Of a stretch of 64,000 bases of DNA, positions 10,549 to 22,085 are shown piece after piece; positions within the stretch are counted from its first letter, which is position 1, and each line of letters starts with the position of its first letter. The notes under the pieces were generated by a model. The model had not been told where the DNA came from. It saw only the letters and a list, made by a program, of their open reading frames with translations, and ran no database searches. Source of the stretch: Peromyscus leucopus (Eukaryota > Chordata > Mammalia > Rodentia > Cricetidae); NCBI RefSeq assembly GCF_004664715.2, contig NC_051074.1:20108558-20172557 (forward strand), read 5' to 3'. Both the position numbers and the translations under genes were made by a program.

Positions 10549-12547
10549 ATAAAGTTAATTCTTAGAAAGAAATATTAAGATACTCACAGCTCAGGAGAGC
10601 TAAGGATAACAAAAGTCCACCACATCACTGTGATTCTTCTATGCCAAAGTCACCCAAAGAGACTGGGTATAAACACCCCTGTAGACATGACTCTATCCAA
10701 GCAGGGTAGTATAGCACAGTACTTATAATTATGGGCTGGTTTCAAATTCTCCATGGCCATTTACCAAGCTGTTTGATTCTGGGCGAGTCACTTAGTGTCT
10801 GTGTCTTAGTCTCAACTATGAAGCAAAGATGAAAGGCATTTTGTGGGACTTTCAGGGGAACCACTGTGTGTCAAACACTAACACTGTCAGGCCGATAGTA
10901 GTAAGCCAAAACTATTCATATTCTTGTCGGAAAGCAATGGGCCATCTTATTAATGTTTGCCTTTTACACTCGGAAGTGCTGTGATCCCTCCAGAGCCTTT
11001 ACATCTCTGTCCCCATCTCCCATAACCTCCCAGGCTTTTTCTCAATTCTCATTTTTGACATTGGTGCCTCCATTCGAGTTTAAACTAAAAACTCTGACAT
11101 CGAAGAGGGGTGAACTTCACCAGGGATCAGCCAAACCCAGAATCGAAAAGGGACAGACACTGTCCTGGGCCAAGCCTGGAGGTGTGTGACTTTGACCACA
11201 CCCCTGAGCTTCTCTTGTCGGTATAAATGGGTATAACTATACCTCTCAGGCATAATCAGGGTTGTTGCCAGAATCCATTCCAACCCCTGCAGGCAGTCAG
11301 CATGGGGTGGGATTTCGAAAAATCTGTCGGAATCTGCAGTTCCCTAATCTGAGCCACCTGAACTGAAGTCATGCTTGCCTGTTCATGGTATCCTCTGGCC
11401 ATATCACAAGACTGGTCCTCAGATACATGTTGAATAAAGGAATAAATAATTGAAAGATAAAAGCAGCTCCAACTCGAGGGATGGTATTAGCCTAATTGCC
11501 TTATGGCTAATCACTCAGGCAGATCATTCTCCAAAACTCTTTTTTTTTTTTGGTAGAAAAAGTAGGGCCCATCAGTTGAGTCTCTAATATTGCTAATCCC
11601 TGCTACTAAATTGGCCCAAATGAAAGCTACATTCTACATGCTTATAATAGTGCTTTCTTTTTAATTTTAGTTTGGCAGGATTTTTATGTCATGGATTAGT
11701 GCTGGGTGCCAGCGTGAGCCGTTAGTTTATATCTCTTCATGGATTTTTCAAGAAGAGAGTGTAACTCAGATCGCCTGCATTGGATTCAGCCACATAGCAT
11801 GAAATCTTTTGGGGGCATCTTGTGAATGCTTTAAAAATAGTTCTCATGCAGGGTGTAACTGGAATCATGCAGCGGCATGGAGGGGAACCTCTTGCCTCTA
11901 TATGCGCCAGCTCTCTCGGGGGAAATGGAGTAAAATTGCTTCATTAGTGAATTGAGACTAACCTTTGGCATTGATGATCATGTGATAGCCGGGGAGAGGC
12001 TTCCTCACTCACTGAAGAATGAATTCTCATTAGATTTGGAAAGTCCTGCACACATTTACAACATTTAGAGTCTTTAGAATGTGCTAGAAGAAAGACCTGA
12101 AACCATTTTGTAATTAAAACGTTAGCAAAACCAAAAAGATTTAGGTTATTCACTGAGGAAATAGTTGCAAGGAACCTTCCTGAGAAAAATCCTCTACCCT
12201 GTTATATTGCTGAATTCTTTCTCTGGTATATGAAGTTGAGGAAAATACGCATTTATTTTGGGGGTAACTGAGAGCTGTCTAGTTGGAGTTAAGGCTAACT
12301 CAACAGGAGGGAATTCCTGTCTGGTAATGTAAACCCCGTCTACTGGCTGCCGCTGCATGTCATAAACCAAAAGGAAAACTTAACTACAGTCATTTTTCTA
12401 AATCAATGTAATTTCTGTCTGTATTCAAAAGACTTATCCTTGCCCCCACAGATGGGTGTAGCTCTCCCCGCTTCATCCAAAAAGTCTCCCTTTGGAACAG
12501 ATGGAAGCGATTACAGAAATCCCAATTGGTCCAGTTTCATAGAATGA
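10549..12547. other. Largely unique sequence with one MIR
   Basis: Apart from the MIR at about 10705-10910 and a possible MIR/L2 3' end near 11415-11450 (GTTGAATAAAGGAATAAATA), no repeat or gene was recognised. The part from about 11480 to 12540 is repeat-free as far as I can tell and may be conserved, but the sequence alone cannot show that. Confidence 0.45.
10705..10910 (+). mobile_element. MIR SINE remnant
   Basis: The order TTATGGGCTGGTTTCAAATTC, CTGTTTGATTCTGGGCGAGTC, CTTAGTGTCTGTGTCTTAGT and CTATGAAGCAAAGATGAAAG follows the MIR core (sentence: CTCTGGGTTCAAATC..TGACCTTGGGCAAGTCAC..CTCAGTTTCCTCATCTGTAAA). Diverged. Confidence 0.6.
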
Positions 12548-12942
12548 GTGATTATGGGGTACCCAAGCCTGGCCAAAAGATCTGCAATGCCACCCCTAAG
12601 TCACTGAAAGGAGAGGGAGCAGAAAGCTTGTAAGGTCCTGCAGACCAGGACATCTGCTGTGGAATACTGTCATATATGACAGAGACATTGCATCCATGAA
12701 CTTCACCCCAGGACCAGCATAGTGTCAACCCCAGCTGGCATGCTAACACAGACAGGGAAACTCCACATGGCCTCACCCATGTGCTCCAGGAAGACCCACA
12801 GGCAATTATGGGTTGCTGAGAGAGGGGCACTTGGTCTAGTCCAGGGGTGAGCTCCCACAAACGTCCAGACCCAAGTGTTCAGGCTTGGACGTGTGTACAT
12901 GCGAGCAAAACTAAATGGACTAAGAGGGTTATCTATACACAA

Positions 12943-12979
<37 letters not shown>

Positions 12980-13112
12980 TAAAGAAGAGAGCATGAATTT
13001 GGAAGAGGATATGGGAAGTGTTGGAGGAGGAGAAGAGGCAAACATGATAATAGATGCAGTGTTTATGTATGAGGGTCTCAAAAAATAAAAGTACTACATT
13101 AAAAAAAATTAG
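12548..13112 (+). mobile_element. L1 (Lx-type) 3'UTR with (TAA)n, 5'-truncated
   Basis: Landmarks of the Lx-type 3'UTR appear in order: GCAATGCCACC.., AAAGCTTGTAAGGTCCTGCAG, CCTCACCC.., GACCCACAGGCAATTATGGG, CTAAATGGACTAAGAGGGTTA, a TAA microsatellite, AGAGCATGAATTTGGAAGAGG and the polyadenylated end TCTCAAAAAATAAAAG with an A-run at 13102. No ORF2 sequence is attached. Confidence 0.8.
12943..12979. repeat. (AAT)n microsatellite
   Basis: About twelve AAT/TAA units, pure. It lies inside the L1 3'UTR, replacing the A-rich segment normal at this place in the family. Confidence 0.97.
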
Positions 13113-14529
13113 ACATTTGAATATTGGAATTGGGAAGGTGACAGGAAACAGGACAGTCAGATGAGCACCAAGTTTCTCAGTGGTGAGTTTGAAGAGCGGG
13201 CCTTTGTTAGCCTTGCTGATTGCTAGACCTTATTTAAAACTGAGGGGGAAAAAATCCTGTTTCATTCAGGTGGAAAGTGACATGCTGGATGATGGATTTT
13301 CTTAGTTAAGGAAGGTGCAAGAGGTACCAGGCTTGTGTTAGCTGTTGCTCCCTGATGGATTTTTGTCTTCACAGAAGCTTGTAGTGTGAGCAAAGCCATC
13401 TTGTAAGTAGTAGCTTGTCATAAATTAGATTTGCCCTGGGGTGACGCTCACGTACATACACACATAAATTTTTTTCTTTAAAAGTACGAGCTGCTGGTTT
13501 ACAGAATACATAAAAAGAAATGCTCGTGTAAACCTTGAGATGTCTCAAGTTCATTTTGGCTTCCTGACCTCCAGAGAAGGGCTGTGCTGACTGTGGAGGT
13601 GTGCCTATGTACAGTGCCACAAACAGGAGACAGAACTGTTCTCGGTGGCGGCAAGCACCAGCAGTGTGGCTAAGGTGAGCATCCCATTCATCAGAACAAA
13701 CATCAAATGCAAATGCTAAGTTTCGTGTCTCTGGTAAAGATGGAGTGGAAGGCACGAATGAGGCTAAGATTACAGGGCTCCAATCTGATGTTTCCGTTGG
13801 TTGCTTAAATAAAATTCCAGCATATACATGGTATAAATGGAATATTGATTCAACCCTCCCACAGATCTTAACTTTTACCGTAAGTAGAGGTCTGTAGTAA
13901 GGGCACAGAGCGGAATTAATTCTTACCCCAACCCTCAAGTTAAAAAGCAATTACTCCGAGTATACAAATAGCACAAAGCAAACAAACAATGTCAGCCCAG
14001 AAACTTGAAGCGAAAGATGACAAAGCCCTCTCTTCTGTTTACACAAGATCCATGTGGTCATCGCCTCTGTGGATCTGGGCATTGCTCCACCTGTGATTTC
14101 ACCCATCCCTTCAGGTCCAGTTCTGTTTACGGAGCTTCTCTCCCTCCATCGGGGCTTACCCAAGAACAACTCAACTGCCTTTTTGGGGAAACAGTCACCG
14201 TCTCCACGGTTCCCAGAGTGTCCAGTTGTCATCTCTGGCAGGAATCCTAACTGTAAACGTTAGCTTTGGCGGTGTGCCAGTTCAAGACTTCAAAACCGCT
14301 CTGCCCTCAGGAGCCACACTGTGCCGTGGGTCAGCTTCCTAAGCTTGCTTCCTTTTCTGATCCTGCCTGTCGCGGGACAAAGGCACGTGGCAGATTCGGC
14401 ATTATTGCTCTGCAGTGCGGTCCTTAGCACGCCCTCCTTCCAACACAGCATCCGGGGAGAGGAAGGTGGAAGGATAAAGTGGGACTCCGACAAAGCAGTG
14501 AGCCCTTCTGGCCTCTGAGTATTCCACTG

Positions 14530-14625
14530 TGAAGGCGATAATAGGTTTTAACTTCACCCGATTGTCAGGAGGATTAAATGGGTAAGTGTATGGCACAGAA
14601 TCATGCAGTACACATTATTGGGGTC
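14530..14625 (+). mobile_element. Possible MIR SINE remnant
   Basis: The run GTCAGGAGGATTAAATGGGT, GTGTATGGCACAGAA follows the MIR 3' half (GAGGATTAAATGAG..GCACATAG). Short and diverged. Confidence 0.4.
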
Positions 14626-14833
14626 TCCTAGCCTTCCCAGTTGCCCACTCCAATTACTAAGTTTTCACACTTGTGTACCTGAACAGTTTACAAACTTAGC
14701 TCCTAAAATCTCCTCTGCGGTATTCGTCGCTGAGCTCCCCCAGATGGTCCACGGACAGTGGACAATTTCTATTATTAGCGCAGTGTCCATGAAAGCGGTT
14801 CTCACAGGTGAGCTCGGGCATCTCAGACAGTCT

Positions 14834-14858
14834 GATGAGCTGATGAGTCATCCAAGAG
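14834..14858 (+). promoter_or_regulatory. Candidate AP-1 motif pair
   Basis: TGAGTCA at 14834-14840 is a perfect AP-1 (TRE) site; TGACTC at 14853-14858 is a near-match in opposite sense 19 bases on. Both are preceded by GAGCTGATGA, so the 19-base spacing reflects a short direct repeat. A motif match alone does not show binding. Confidence 0.25.
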
Positions 14859-15785
14859 CTGATGACTCCAGGAAAGTCTGAACTCAGAGTAAGCCTTGGC
14901 CGAGCGCGGGTTACGCACCCGACATTAGGCCAGGTCATGTAAGACAAACGTGTCCCAATGTCCTGCGGCAGGTAGTGTTGAGAATCAGAACTATGTTTCT
15001 GTACTTCCTTTAAATACCTAGTAAAAATGGTTTCCATCAAAATGGACGCCCTAGTTTCTTTGTGTGTGATGATAAGGTCAGCCCATGCTGTCTTGAAATA
15101 TCCGAGCTTCCTCTCAAAGCCAGGGCACAGTGGTTGAAAAACGTGAATATAGTTCCAGATAGGAGCAGCTTACTGTCAGCACTCAAGGGAGAGAAATTAC
15201 CTGAAAAAAGAAGACACACCACCGTAGCCTTGCTGGAAGCTGCATGGCAGTTTCCAACATCAGCTTTGTACCTCATCTTTGAATTGTTGCAATGTGTTTA
15301 GATTTTTGTTTGAAGCTAGGTTATAATAATGAACGGATGAATTAAGACAACACCAGGAACAAGATGGAGTTAACACTGGGTCTTTCAAAGCTGCTGATGG
15401 AACATTTAGTTTCTCTGTAAATATTTGGTGACGAAGTCTCTTTTCTTCCTGAGAGAGGTAAATATGCCACTCATTCCAAAGTGACTGCACAGGGGGTGAA
15501 ATTATCCACAAAATTTAGCTCAGTGTGAGTCTGAAGTAATCACTTCCATATACAATTAGCCTTACTGATCCAGGTTGTTTGCAATTTTTTTTTTTTTGGT
15601 ATTTAAATGACTAATGAGAGAGAGTGTGTATATTGCACAATCCATGTTTCTATGCTAAAGAACAAAACAGTCTCAGTCCCACCACAGTCAATGTTATCAA
15701 AAGCAGAAACATCAAGGAAGTATATTATAGGTCTCCAATACTTCTTTGTATAAATATTTAAAGTTGGATGACACTTACAACTTAA

Positions 15786-15810
15786 AACAAACAAACAAAC
15801 AAACAAACAA
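15786..15810. repeat. (CAAA)n microsatellite
   Basis: Six CAAA units; possibly the tail of a lost SINE, but no SINE body is recognisable upstream. Confidence 0.9.
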
Positions 15811-17551
15811 CTGTAAAGGACGACTCATGAAAAAAAAACTGCCTTTGGCAGCAGCCTAGACCGAAATGAATGCCCTTCTCAAGGTCACTCCAGGAATTAA
15901 CAGCAAATGGGAATTCCGGTCACAGTGACTTGGGTCACTCAGTCTCACCGGTTTTGGGGTCTATGTGTGGAGCAATGCACACTCAACAGGGATAGTTCCC
16001 ATCTGGTGAAGATGTCCTGCTTTGAGAGCTCACAATGCCGATGCTTCAAGTCCTTGTTTCAGCCATCTCTCTCGGCCACGCTGCTCTTACCCAAGCTAAA
16101 TCTTCCAGTGCCTCTCACAGCCTGCCCAGCCCTTTACCTTTAACAGCTCCTGCTTCCTACCATCTTTTTTCCTTCCCATTTATGTATCTGTATAAAACTG
16201 TCCATCACTCACGTTACTTTTATTCTCACTGGACTTGGTCCCACTGGCCATGAAGCCCCGACAAGCCCACCAGCAACTCCATTCTGCATTCTGAGAGGGA
16301 TTTCACGTTCAGTTTTGAAAGCAGATGCATGAGCATTCATATCTGCTATTTCTTATTTCAATTATTTCTGAGCTGCTATCAAAGATTTAATGTTGACTGT
16401 GGGAACTTTATCTCTCTGGTCTGACACTTTGAAGACAAATTCCTTCATCCTGGCTCATCCTGGGGAAGCATGCTATTAAGTCCCGGGTGGAAGGCTGGAT
16501 ATTACCTGACAGGCTCTTTGCTTGGGGTAACCTTTCCGAGGGCACACGGAGTGGAGGAATAAACACATAAAGTAACTGAAGGAGAAAGTGATTTGATTTC
16601 CATTCTGCTTAAGCAAAGAGAGCTGCTACAGTAAGCGTGTGCGGGCAGCTAAAAGATCAGACTCCCCCTCTCTCAACTGGCAAAAACACATTCGGCGGAA
16701 ATACAAAAGAGAGAGAAACTCATTTTGATTCGGCTTCCTCAAGGAAATGAGGTCATCTCGCACATGGTTGTGCTCCTCTAGGTTCTCAACATCTCAGGTC
16801 CTCAGACACACTAACTGCTCCAAAGGAAAATGAGTTGAGGGGGCACCGAGTTAGGGACACGCCTCTTGAGCAGTCATTATGAAAAATAGACGGGGAGGGG
16901 GTTCTCATTTGAGATGGACCCGAGTAGCCCGAATCGGAACAGCCCCTCCATCCCATAAAATTACAAAGCCTGATTTAGAAAAACAAATCAAGGCCCCTGA
17001 AGACATCCAGGGGGCTGCGCTGTGTTTGAGGGTCTGGAATACTGAGCAGAAGGAAGCACAGCCAGAACCTGACATTTGGCTCCCCAGCTCTCCTGAGACT
17101 CTGGCTGATTGATAAGCAGAGGCTGCAGTGGAGAGAAACTAAGAGCAGCGCTGGCCGCCTCGCAGATGGATGAGACAAAAATTAGAGGATAAGTTCCACC
17201 AAAGAGGAAAGAAAGCTGGTTAAAAACCGCAGGCTCGCGCCGCATGGCTTCCCCTTACCATAACGGCTGGAACTTTGGGGCAGACAAGAAATAAGCCAGC
17301 CCTCTGGTAAACTGGAACGGGAGTGGAGTCATCTCAATCCCCAATTAGATTAAAGTGGCCTGCTTCTAACCTAATTGCATGATAGGAGCCGAAGTCTGTT
17401 GTCTGGGAGGAAGGCGACATCTCCCAGAGCCTTGAGTTGTCTCTATACTTTTCCAAAAACAGCATCTGCGGTTAATAAAGAGCTAGTAGGGAAAAGAACA
17501 ACAGAAAAATATTTTTTGAGTTTCAAAGGTTTTCAAAAATATCCCATAAGT

Positions 17552-17815
17552 TGGGCTGAAGGACAGCTCAGCCGGTAAAGTGTTTTTCTCATAAACATGA
17601 AGATATGAGCTTAATCTCCAGAACGCAAATAAAATGCCAGACATGGCGGCACACGTGGCACCCGGTGACCAGAAGCTGAGACAGGTGGATCCCTGGGGCT
17701 TAAAAGCCAGCCAGTTGAACCCAATTGGTGAACTTGAGGCTAATGAGAGACACTCTCTCCAAAAAAGAAACATTGTTTCTAAGACTGACACTCAAGATTG
17801 TCCTGTGCCTACGCC

Positions 17816-17818
<3 letters not shown>
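17552..17818 (+). mobile_element. B4 SINE (ID-B1 fusion)
   Basis: It begins with an ID/tRNA-like head (TGGGCTGAAGGACAGCTCAG), passes into GCCAGACATGGCGGCACACG and a B1-like body (AGAAGCTGAGACAGGTGGATC, AATTGGTGAACTTGAGG, AATGAGAGACACTCTCTCC) and ends in a CA microsatellite, the standard B4 layout. Confidence 0.85.
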
Positions 17819-17865
<47 letters not shown>

Positions 17866-17910
17866 ACATACCTGCACACATGCACACAGAGACACACAGA
17901 CACACACATA
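17819..17910. repeat. (AC)23 microsatellite and degenerate CA-rich tail
   Basis: Pure AC run to 17864, followed by imperfect CA/GACACA repeats to about 17910. It is the 3' tail of the adjoining B4 that has expanded. Confidence 0.97.
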
Positions 17911-18094
17911 GGAGCGTAAAAAATTATAACCAAAGCATAACACACTAAAGAAAAAATCCATGTATTGGACTTTAAAAAAAAAATAAGATCTTTAGTTCTT
18001 GGAAGATACTGTTAAGAGAATAAAAAGATAATAAAAAAATATTTGCAAGTATTGTCCCATTTCTGATAAAGGGCTTGTGACCAGCATATACATT

Positions 18095-18630
18095 ACCATC
18101 ATTTGAATGTGAGGTGTCCCCCATAAGCTCATGTGTTTGAACACTTGGTCCTCAGCTGGTGGCACTGTTTGGGAACATTGTAGAGTTAGAGTTTTGATGT
18201 TTTTTTGTTTGCTAGTTTTTCGAGACAGCGTTTCTCTGTGTAATAGCTCTGGCTGTCCTGGAACTTGCTCTGTAGACCAAGGTGGACTTGAACTCATGGA
18301 GATCTGCCTGCCTCTGCCTCCAAAGTGCTGGGATTAAAGGCATGCGCCATCGCCACTGGGCTTGGTTGTAGGGTTTTTAGGAGATTTGGTCATGGAGTGA
18401 AAGTGGGTCATTGGAGTAGACCTTCAGGCTTCGTAGCCTGGTTCCATTTTCTGCTTTTGAGTATGAGGTCCACGTGACCAGCCAACTTCTTGCTCCTGTG
18501 TCTTCCCTGCCTGTGTGGAGGTGTCCCCATTGGGAAGGACCATGTTCCTCTGGAACCGTAAGCCAAAATGAGCTCTCTCCCCTTTGAGCTCTTTATATCA
18601 TAGTATCTTATGACAACAATGAGAAAGCAA
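18095..18630 (+). mobile_element. ERVL-MaLR-type LTR, itself split by a B1
   Basis: The 5' part (ATTTGAATGTGAGGTGTCCC, GCTCATGTGTTTGAACACTT, GTGGCACTGTTTGGGAAC) and the 3' part (ACCATGTTCCTCTGGAACC, GTAAGCCAAAATGAG, ATCTTATGACAACAATGAGA) are the two halves of a rodent MaLR LTR. The B1 at about 18200-18362 separates them. Diverged; no target duplication resolved. Confidence 0.65.
18198..18362 (-). mobile_element. B1 SINE
   Basis: Reversed B1: T-rich tail, TTTTTCGAGACAGCG, TTTCTCTGTGTAATAGCTCT, GGACTTGAACTCATGGAGAT, AAAGTGCTGGGATTAAAGGC and GCGCCATCGCCACTGGGCT. Flanks TTGTAGAGTTAGAGTTTT and TTGTAGGGTTTTT may be a degraded duplication. Confidence 0.92.
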
Positions 18631-18965
18631 GACACATATATGATATACACATTTACAGACATACTTACACACACAGACTCACACACTCAACAACAAGAAA
18701 AATCAATAATCTGTCTCCAAGAATAGGCAAGAGATTTGAAATGGCACCTCACAGCAAACAATATGTTGACAACTCTAATATGAAAATGTCCAATATTGTT
18801 AAGGAAATAGAAATTAAATTGGTGATTGAAATAGAAATTAAAACCACAAGATTCACATCAGTTATAATGACTCTCCCAAGAATCCAAACAGAAAAATTGC
18901 AACAATGCAATTTGCAAAGCACTGCAAAGACTTGAACCTGCTGGGGTGGTGGTGCCTTGCTTCAT

Positions 18966-19022
18966 GGTGTGGGGCTTGAACTCAGGGCCCTACATGCTAG
19001 GCAAGAATGCTGCCCAGCCCAG
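18966..19022 (-). mobile_element. ID SINE fragment
   Basis: GGGGCTTGAACTCAGGGCCC followed by ACATGCTAGGCAAGAATGC and TGCCCAGCCC is the reversed ID core (BC1-related, tRNA-Ala-derived). It interrupts the L1 at 17945-19575. Confidence 0.7.
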
Positions 19023-19575
19023 GTATTCCCATATTTTGCTGCTGAGAATGAAAAATATCAGAGATAGTTTGAAAGGAAAAAAAATGTCTGCATTTTGTAA
19101 TAAGCTTGCACTGGCACTTTAAATACAAGCTAATGATTTGATTCCTTTGCAGCTAATATGTTCATGTTAAATATCTCTATATGAATATTTATAAACATCC
19201 TAAACTAAAAGCAATCCAGATACAGACTTCGTCTAGGGGATGGATGAACAAACTGTAGGGAATCCTTTCAATGGGGTACTTACTGTTGAGCAACAGAAGG
19301 ACGATCTGCTAACAGAGGCATCAGAGCAGGATGACTCCCAGGAGCAGCATGTGTACAGAAGTCAGCAACCAGAGGCTGTGTACTGTGTGATTCTATCTAA
19401 ATGAAAGCTTAAGAGGGACAAGACCATAGGGTGGGGAGGGTGGGGCGGGCAGATTGGTAGAGGTGAAGAGAGAAATCACCCTACAAAGGAGACAGGTACA
19501 TTTGAAGGGATGGTAAATTGTGCTAAATTTTGATGTGGAGGTTATTACATGTTTGTATTATTTTTCTTCAGACTC

Positions 19576-19857
19576 TCTGAGCTAAATGTCTGTTTTAAGA
19601 AGAATTTTCAAGGAAACCCAATTAAAAACCCTGGACTTCACACATAAAACATATACAAGAGAAGTCTGAACAGTGAAAAAAACCAAACAAATCAACAAGG
19701 TACCTTGGATTATAAGAAAGACCACTGATTAAACACTATCAATTATGTGTAAATGATGTAATACTTCATAATGTAATATAACGTGATGAGATAATTATAA
19801 AATCCATACAAAGAGGTCCACTTATTAGTTACAAATGAAATTCTAGTGAGTTCAGGT
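19576..19857. other. AT-rich spacer, nothing recognised
   Basis: Short interval between the L1 3' end and the MLT1-like LTR. No gene or repeat recognised. Confidence 0.4.
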
Positions 19858-20262
19858 AACTCATATGGAGAAAGGGAATAAAACAGAGAAACAAGAACAA
19901 AATGGAAAAAAGGAGAACAAAATGTCAGATTGAAGTATCGTTGGGAGCACGTTGTCGAGAGCAGGGTAAACTTCAAGAAGCGGGGCTGAGCAGGGATAAG
20001 GCAATTGCTGTGGGGCTCTGGTTTGTTCCCTTGAGAGGATTGTTACGAAAGAGGAAGTCTGCCTCCTCGCACTGTCCTTTCCTGGCTCACTCTGTAATGT
20101 CTCCTTCTCACACACATCCCCACCTTCAGACCAGAAGCTGGACAAAGACTGCCTAGTCTTAGACTTCAGCTTCCAGAGCTATGGGAGGAGCAACTCCCTC
20201 ATCTTCATAGGTACCCTGCCTTAGGGACTTTGTTTTAACAACGTAAACTAGACTAATATAGG
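19858..20262 (+). mobile_element. MLT1-like ancient MaLR LTR
   Basis: The 3' half reads CAGACCAGAAGCTGGACAAA, CTTAGACTTCAGCTTCCAGA, AGCTATGGGAGGAGC, TTTGTTTTAACAACG and TAAACTAGACTAATATAG, the order of an MLT1 LTR end (LEAD: CTTGGACTTCCAGCCTCC..CAGAACTGTGAG..TTTGTTATAGCAGC..ACTAAGACA). The 5' half is less clear. Confidence 0.55.
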
Positions 20263-20763
20263 AATGACAAACAATAACTGGAGTCTTCAGCTCTTCTTTC
20301 CACGGTTGATAGAACAACTAGCTAGAAAAATCAAAAATGCAAAAAACTCAAGAACATCAACAACATATAATTGATATTCATAGAATGTTCATCAACCTAA
20401 AACACACACTCTTTTCACGTACCTATAGAATATGACAAGTTTCATCAAATCCCGACCCATAAAACATACCCACAAAAACCACCACGTCTGGTACAAACAC
20501 GAAGAATCACAATGAATTCAGATGTAAAGTTGAAAACTAAGAAAATCGCTAAGCACTTGGAAATTATACAACACATATCTAAAAACTAAACAAAACAGGA
20601 TAAACAATAATGTATTGAACTAAATAAAAAGTGAGAAAACAACATATCAAAATTTGTGGACATAGCTAGAATAGTGTTGAGAGGAAAATTTATATCATTA
20701 AATGTATACATTAGAAGGAGGAAAACATCTCAAATTAATAGTCTAAACTGTTACCTTAAGAAC

Positions 20764-20978
20764 ACAGAAGAGGACTCAGTGGTTAAAAACATTGATTGCT
20801 CTTCCAGAGGACCCAGCCTTGAGACCCAGCACCCATATGGCAGCTCATAACTGCCTGTAACTCTAGTCTCAGGGGCTTCAATACCCTCTTCAGGCCTCTG
20901 TGCACACCAGGCACATATGTGGAACAGACATACATAGAGGCAAAACACCGTGTACGTAAGAATTAGGAGATAAATACT
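20764..20978 (+). mobile_element. B2 SINE
   Basis: The head GAAGAGGACTCAGTGGTTAA, the B2-typical TTGATTGCTCTTCCAGAGGA, CCCAGCACCCATATGGCAGC, TCATAACTGCCTGTAACTC, ATACCCTCTTCAGGCCTCTG and the A/T-rich end make this a B2. It interrupts the L1 at 20263-23400. Confidence 0.9.
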
Positions 20979-21734
20979 CTCTTTGGACAGTTTTGGTGAA
21001 ATAGGTCAGTTCCTGAAATCTACACAATATGAAACAGATCATTAGTACAACCACCTCATTATTAAGACAATTACGTTCATAATTATCAATTCCCTCAAAA
21101 GCGGTCTCCAGATGATTTCAAAGGAAAATTTTTTATGAACATTTAAAGAAGAATTAAGACTGGTTCTACACTTTTTTTTTTTGCAGAAAACAAAAGAAAC
21201 ACATATACTTCCCAATTCATTTCCTGTAACTAGTATTGTCTCATGCCAAAACCAGGTAAAGAGAATACACAAACAGCAACTTGAGGAAAACTATCCTGAA
21301 GACTGCAGAAGAATACAATAAAAACCTCTGTATAAATTTACTAAGAAAAATAATTTTAAAAACATTTCAGAAGAACTATACAACATAACCAAATAAAGTT
21401 TCTATCAGGAATATAATGATGATTCAATATTTGAAAATCAATTTGATTTATCATATTAAGAGTTACATGATTATACCAATCAATGCAGAAAAGATATTTG
21501 AGAAACAGTTAACTCATGATAAAAAAAAAAAACACTCTCAGACGGATAGGAATCAAGGGGATATTCTTTTTTTTAAAAAAAATATGGTAATAATATCTAC
21601 AAAGCAAGCAAAAAACATTTATTTTGAGTGGTGAAAGGCTGAAAAATTTTCTTCTTCTAAGACTGGGAATAAGGCAAAGATATTTGCTATCACTACATTT
21701 ATATAGCTTATTAGTATTTGATGTTGTAGATAGC

Positions 21735-22085
21735 TGTGGTGGTTTGAATGATAATCCTCCCGCCCCCTCCATAGGCTTATATGTTTGAATATGTGGTTCC
21801 CAGTCAGTGCAAATGCTTGGGAAGGATTAGGAAGTGTGGCCTTGCTAGAGAAGGAGCGTTGCTGGGGTTGGGCTTGAGGTTTAGACTCATGCCATTCCCA
21901 GTGCTCTTTCTCTGCCTCCTGCTTATGGATCAGTACATGAGCTCTCAGCTGTTCCTGCCATCATGACTTTGCTCCAGCATCATGCACTCTAACCTTCTAA
22001 AACTGTAAATCCAATTAAACACTCTCCTTTATAAGTTCCCTTGGTTGTAGTGTTTAGTCACAGCAATAGAAAAGTAACTAATTCA
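21735..22085 (+). mobile_element. ERVL-MaLR-type solo LTR in L1
   Basis: It starts TGTGGTGGTTTGAATGATAA, includes TAGGCTTATATGTTTGAATA, AGGAAGTGTGGCCTTGCTAG, AAACTGTAAATCCAATTAAAC and CAGCAATAGAAAAGTAACTA, and ends near CA at 22085. It divides the L1 ORF2 at 20263-23400, so it is younger. No 5-bp duplication found. Confidence 0.75.

Larger units (their letters stand above)
13113..17551. other. Repeat-poor interval, candidate conserved/regulatory DNA
   Basis: For 4.4 kb I recognise no SINE, LINE or LTR except a possible MIR at 14530-14625, a T-run at 15587 and a (CAAA)n at 15786-15810. This contrasts with a repeat every 1-2 kb elsewhere. CpGs are more frequent than in neighbours (for example near 14370, 16690, 17230). 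Frames such as 13369-13950 (minus, 193 codons) are of chance length. Features that suggest regulation are an AP-1 site pair at 14834-14858, a CTCF-like CATCCAGGGGGCTGC at 17004 and homeobox-type CCAATTAGATTAAAG at 17341. Function is inference. Confidence 0.4.
17945..19575 (+). mobile_element. Ancient L1 (L1M-like) 3' part, split by LTR and ID
   Basis: ORF2 C-terminal text is readable at 18030-18090 (AAAAATATTTGCAAGTATTG, TGATAAAGGGCTTGTGACC), resumes after the LTR (CTCAACAACAAGAAAAATC) and runs into the 3' end with GGGGATGGATGAACAAACTG near 19238, GTGTGATTCTATCTAAATGA near 19386 and GGGGAGGGTGGGGCGGGCAG. It is interrupted at about 18095-18630 and 18966-19022. Coding capacity is lost. Confidence 0.78.

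Noticed and set aside
12943..12979. Regular short repeats as a CRISPR array
   Set aside because: They are trinucleotide microsatellites in a vertebrate genome, with no spacers.
13369..13950. 193-codon minus-strand open frame, the longest in the window
   Set aside because: About one frame this long is expected by chance in 64 kb on two strands; no domain, no start context, no splice or poly(A) context seen.
1649..22085. 5-bp target duplications for the MaLR-type LTRs
   Set aside because: Flanks were compared at 1649-2039, 6856-7228 and 21735-22085 and no matching pentamers were found.
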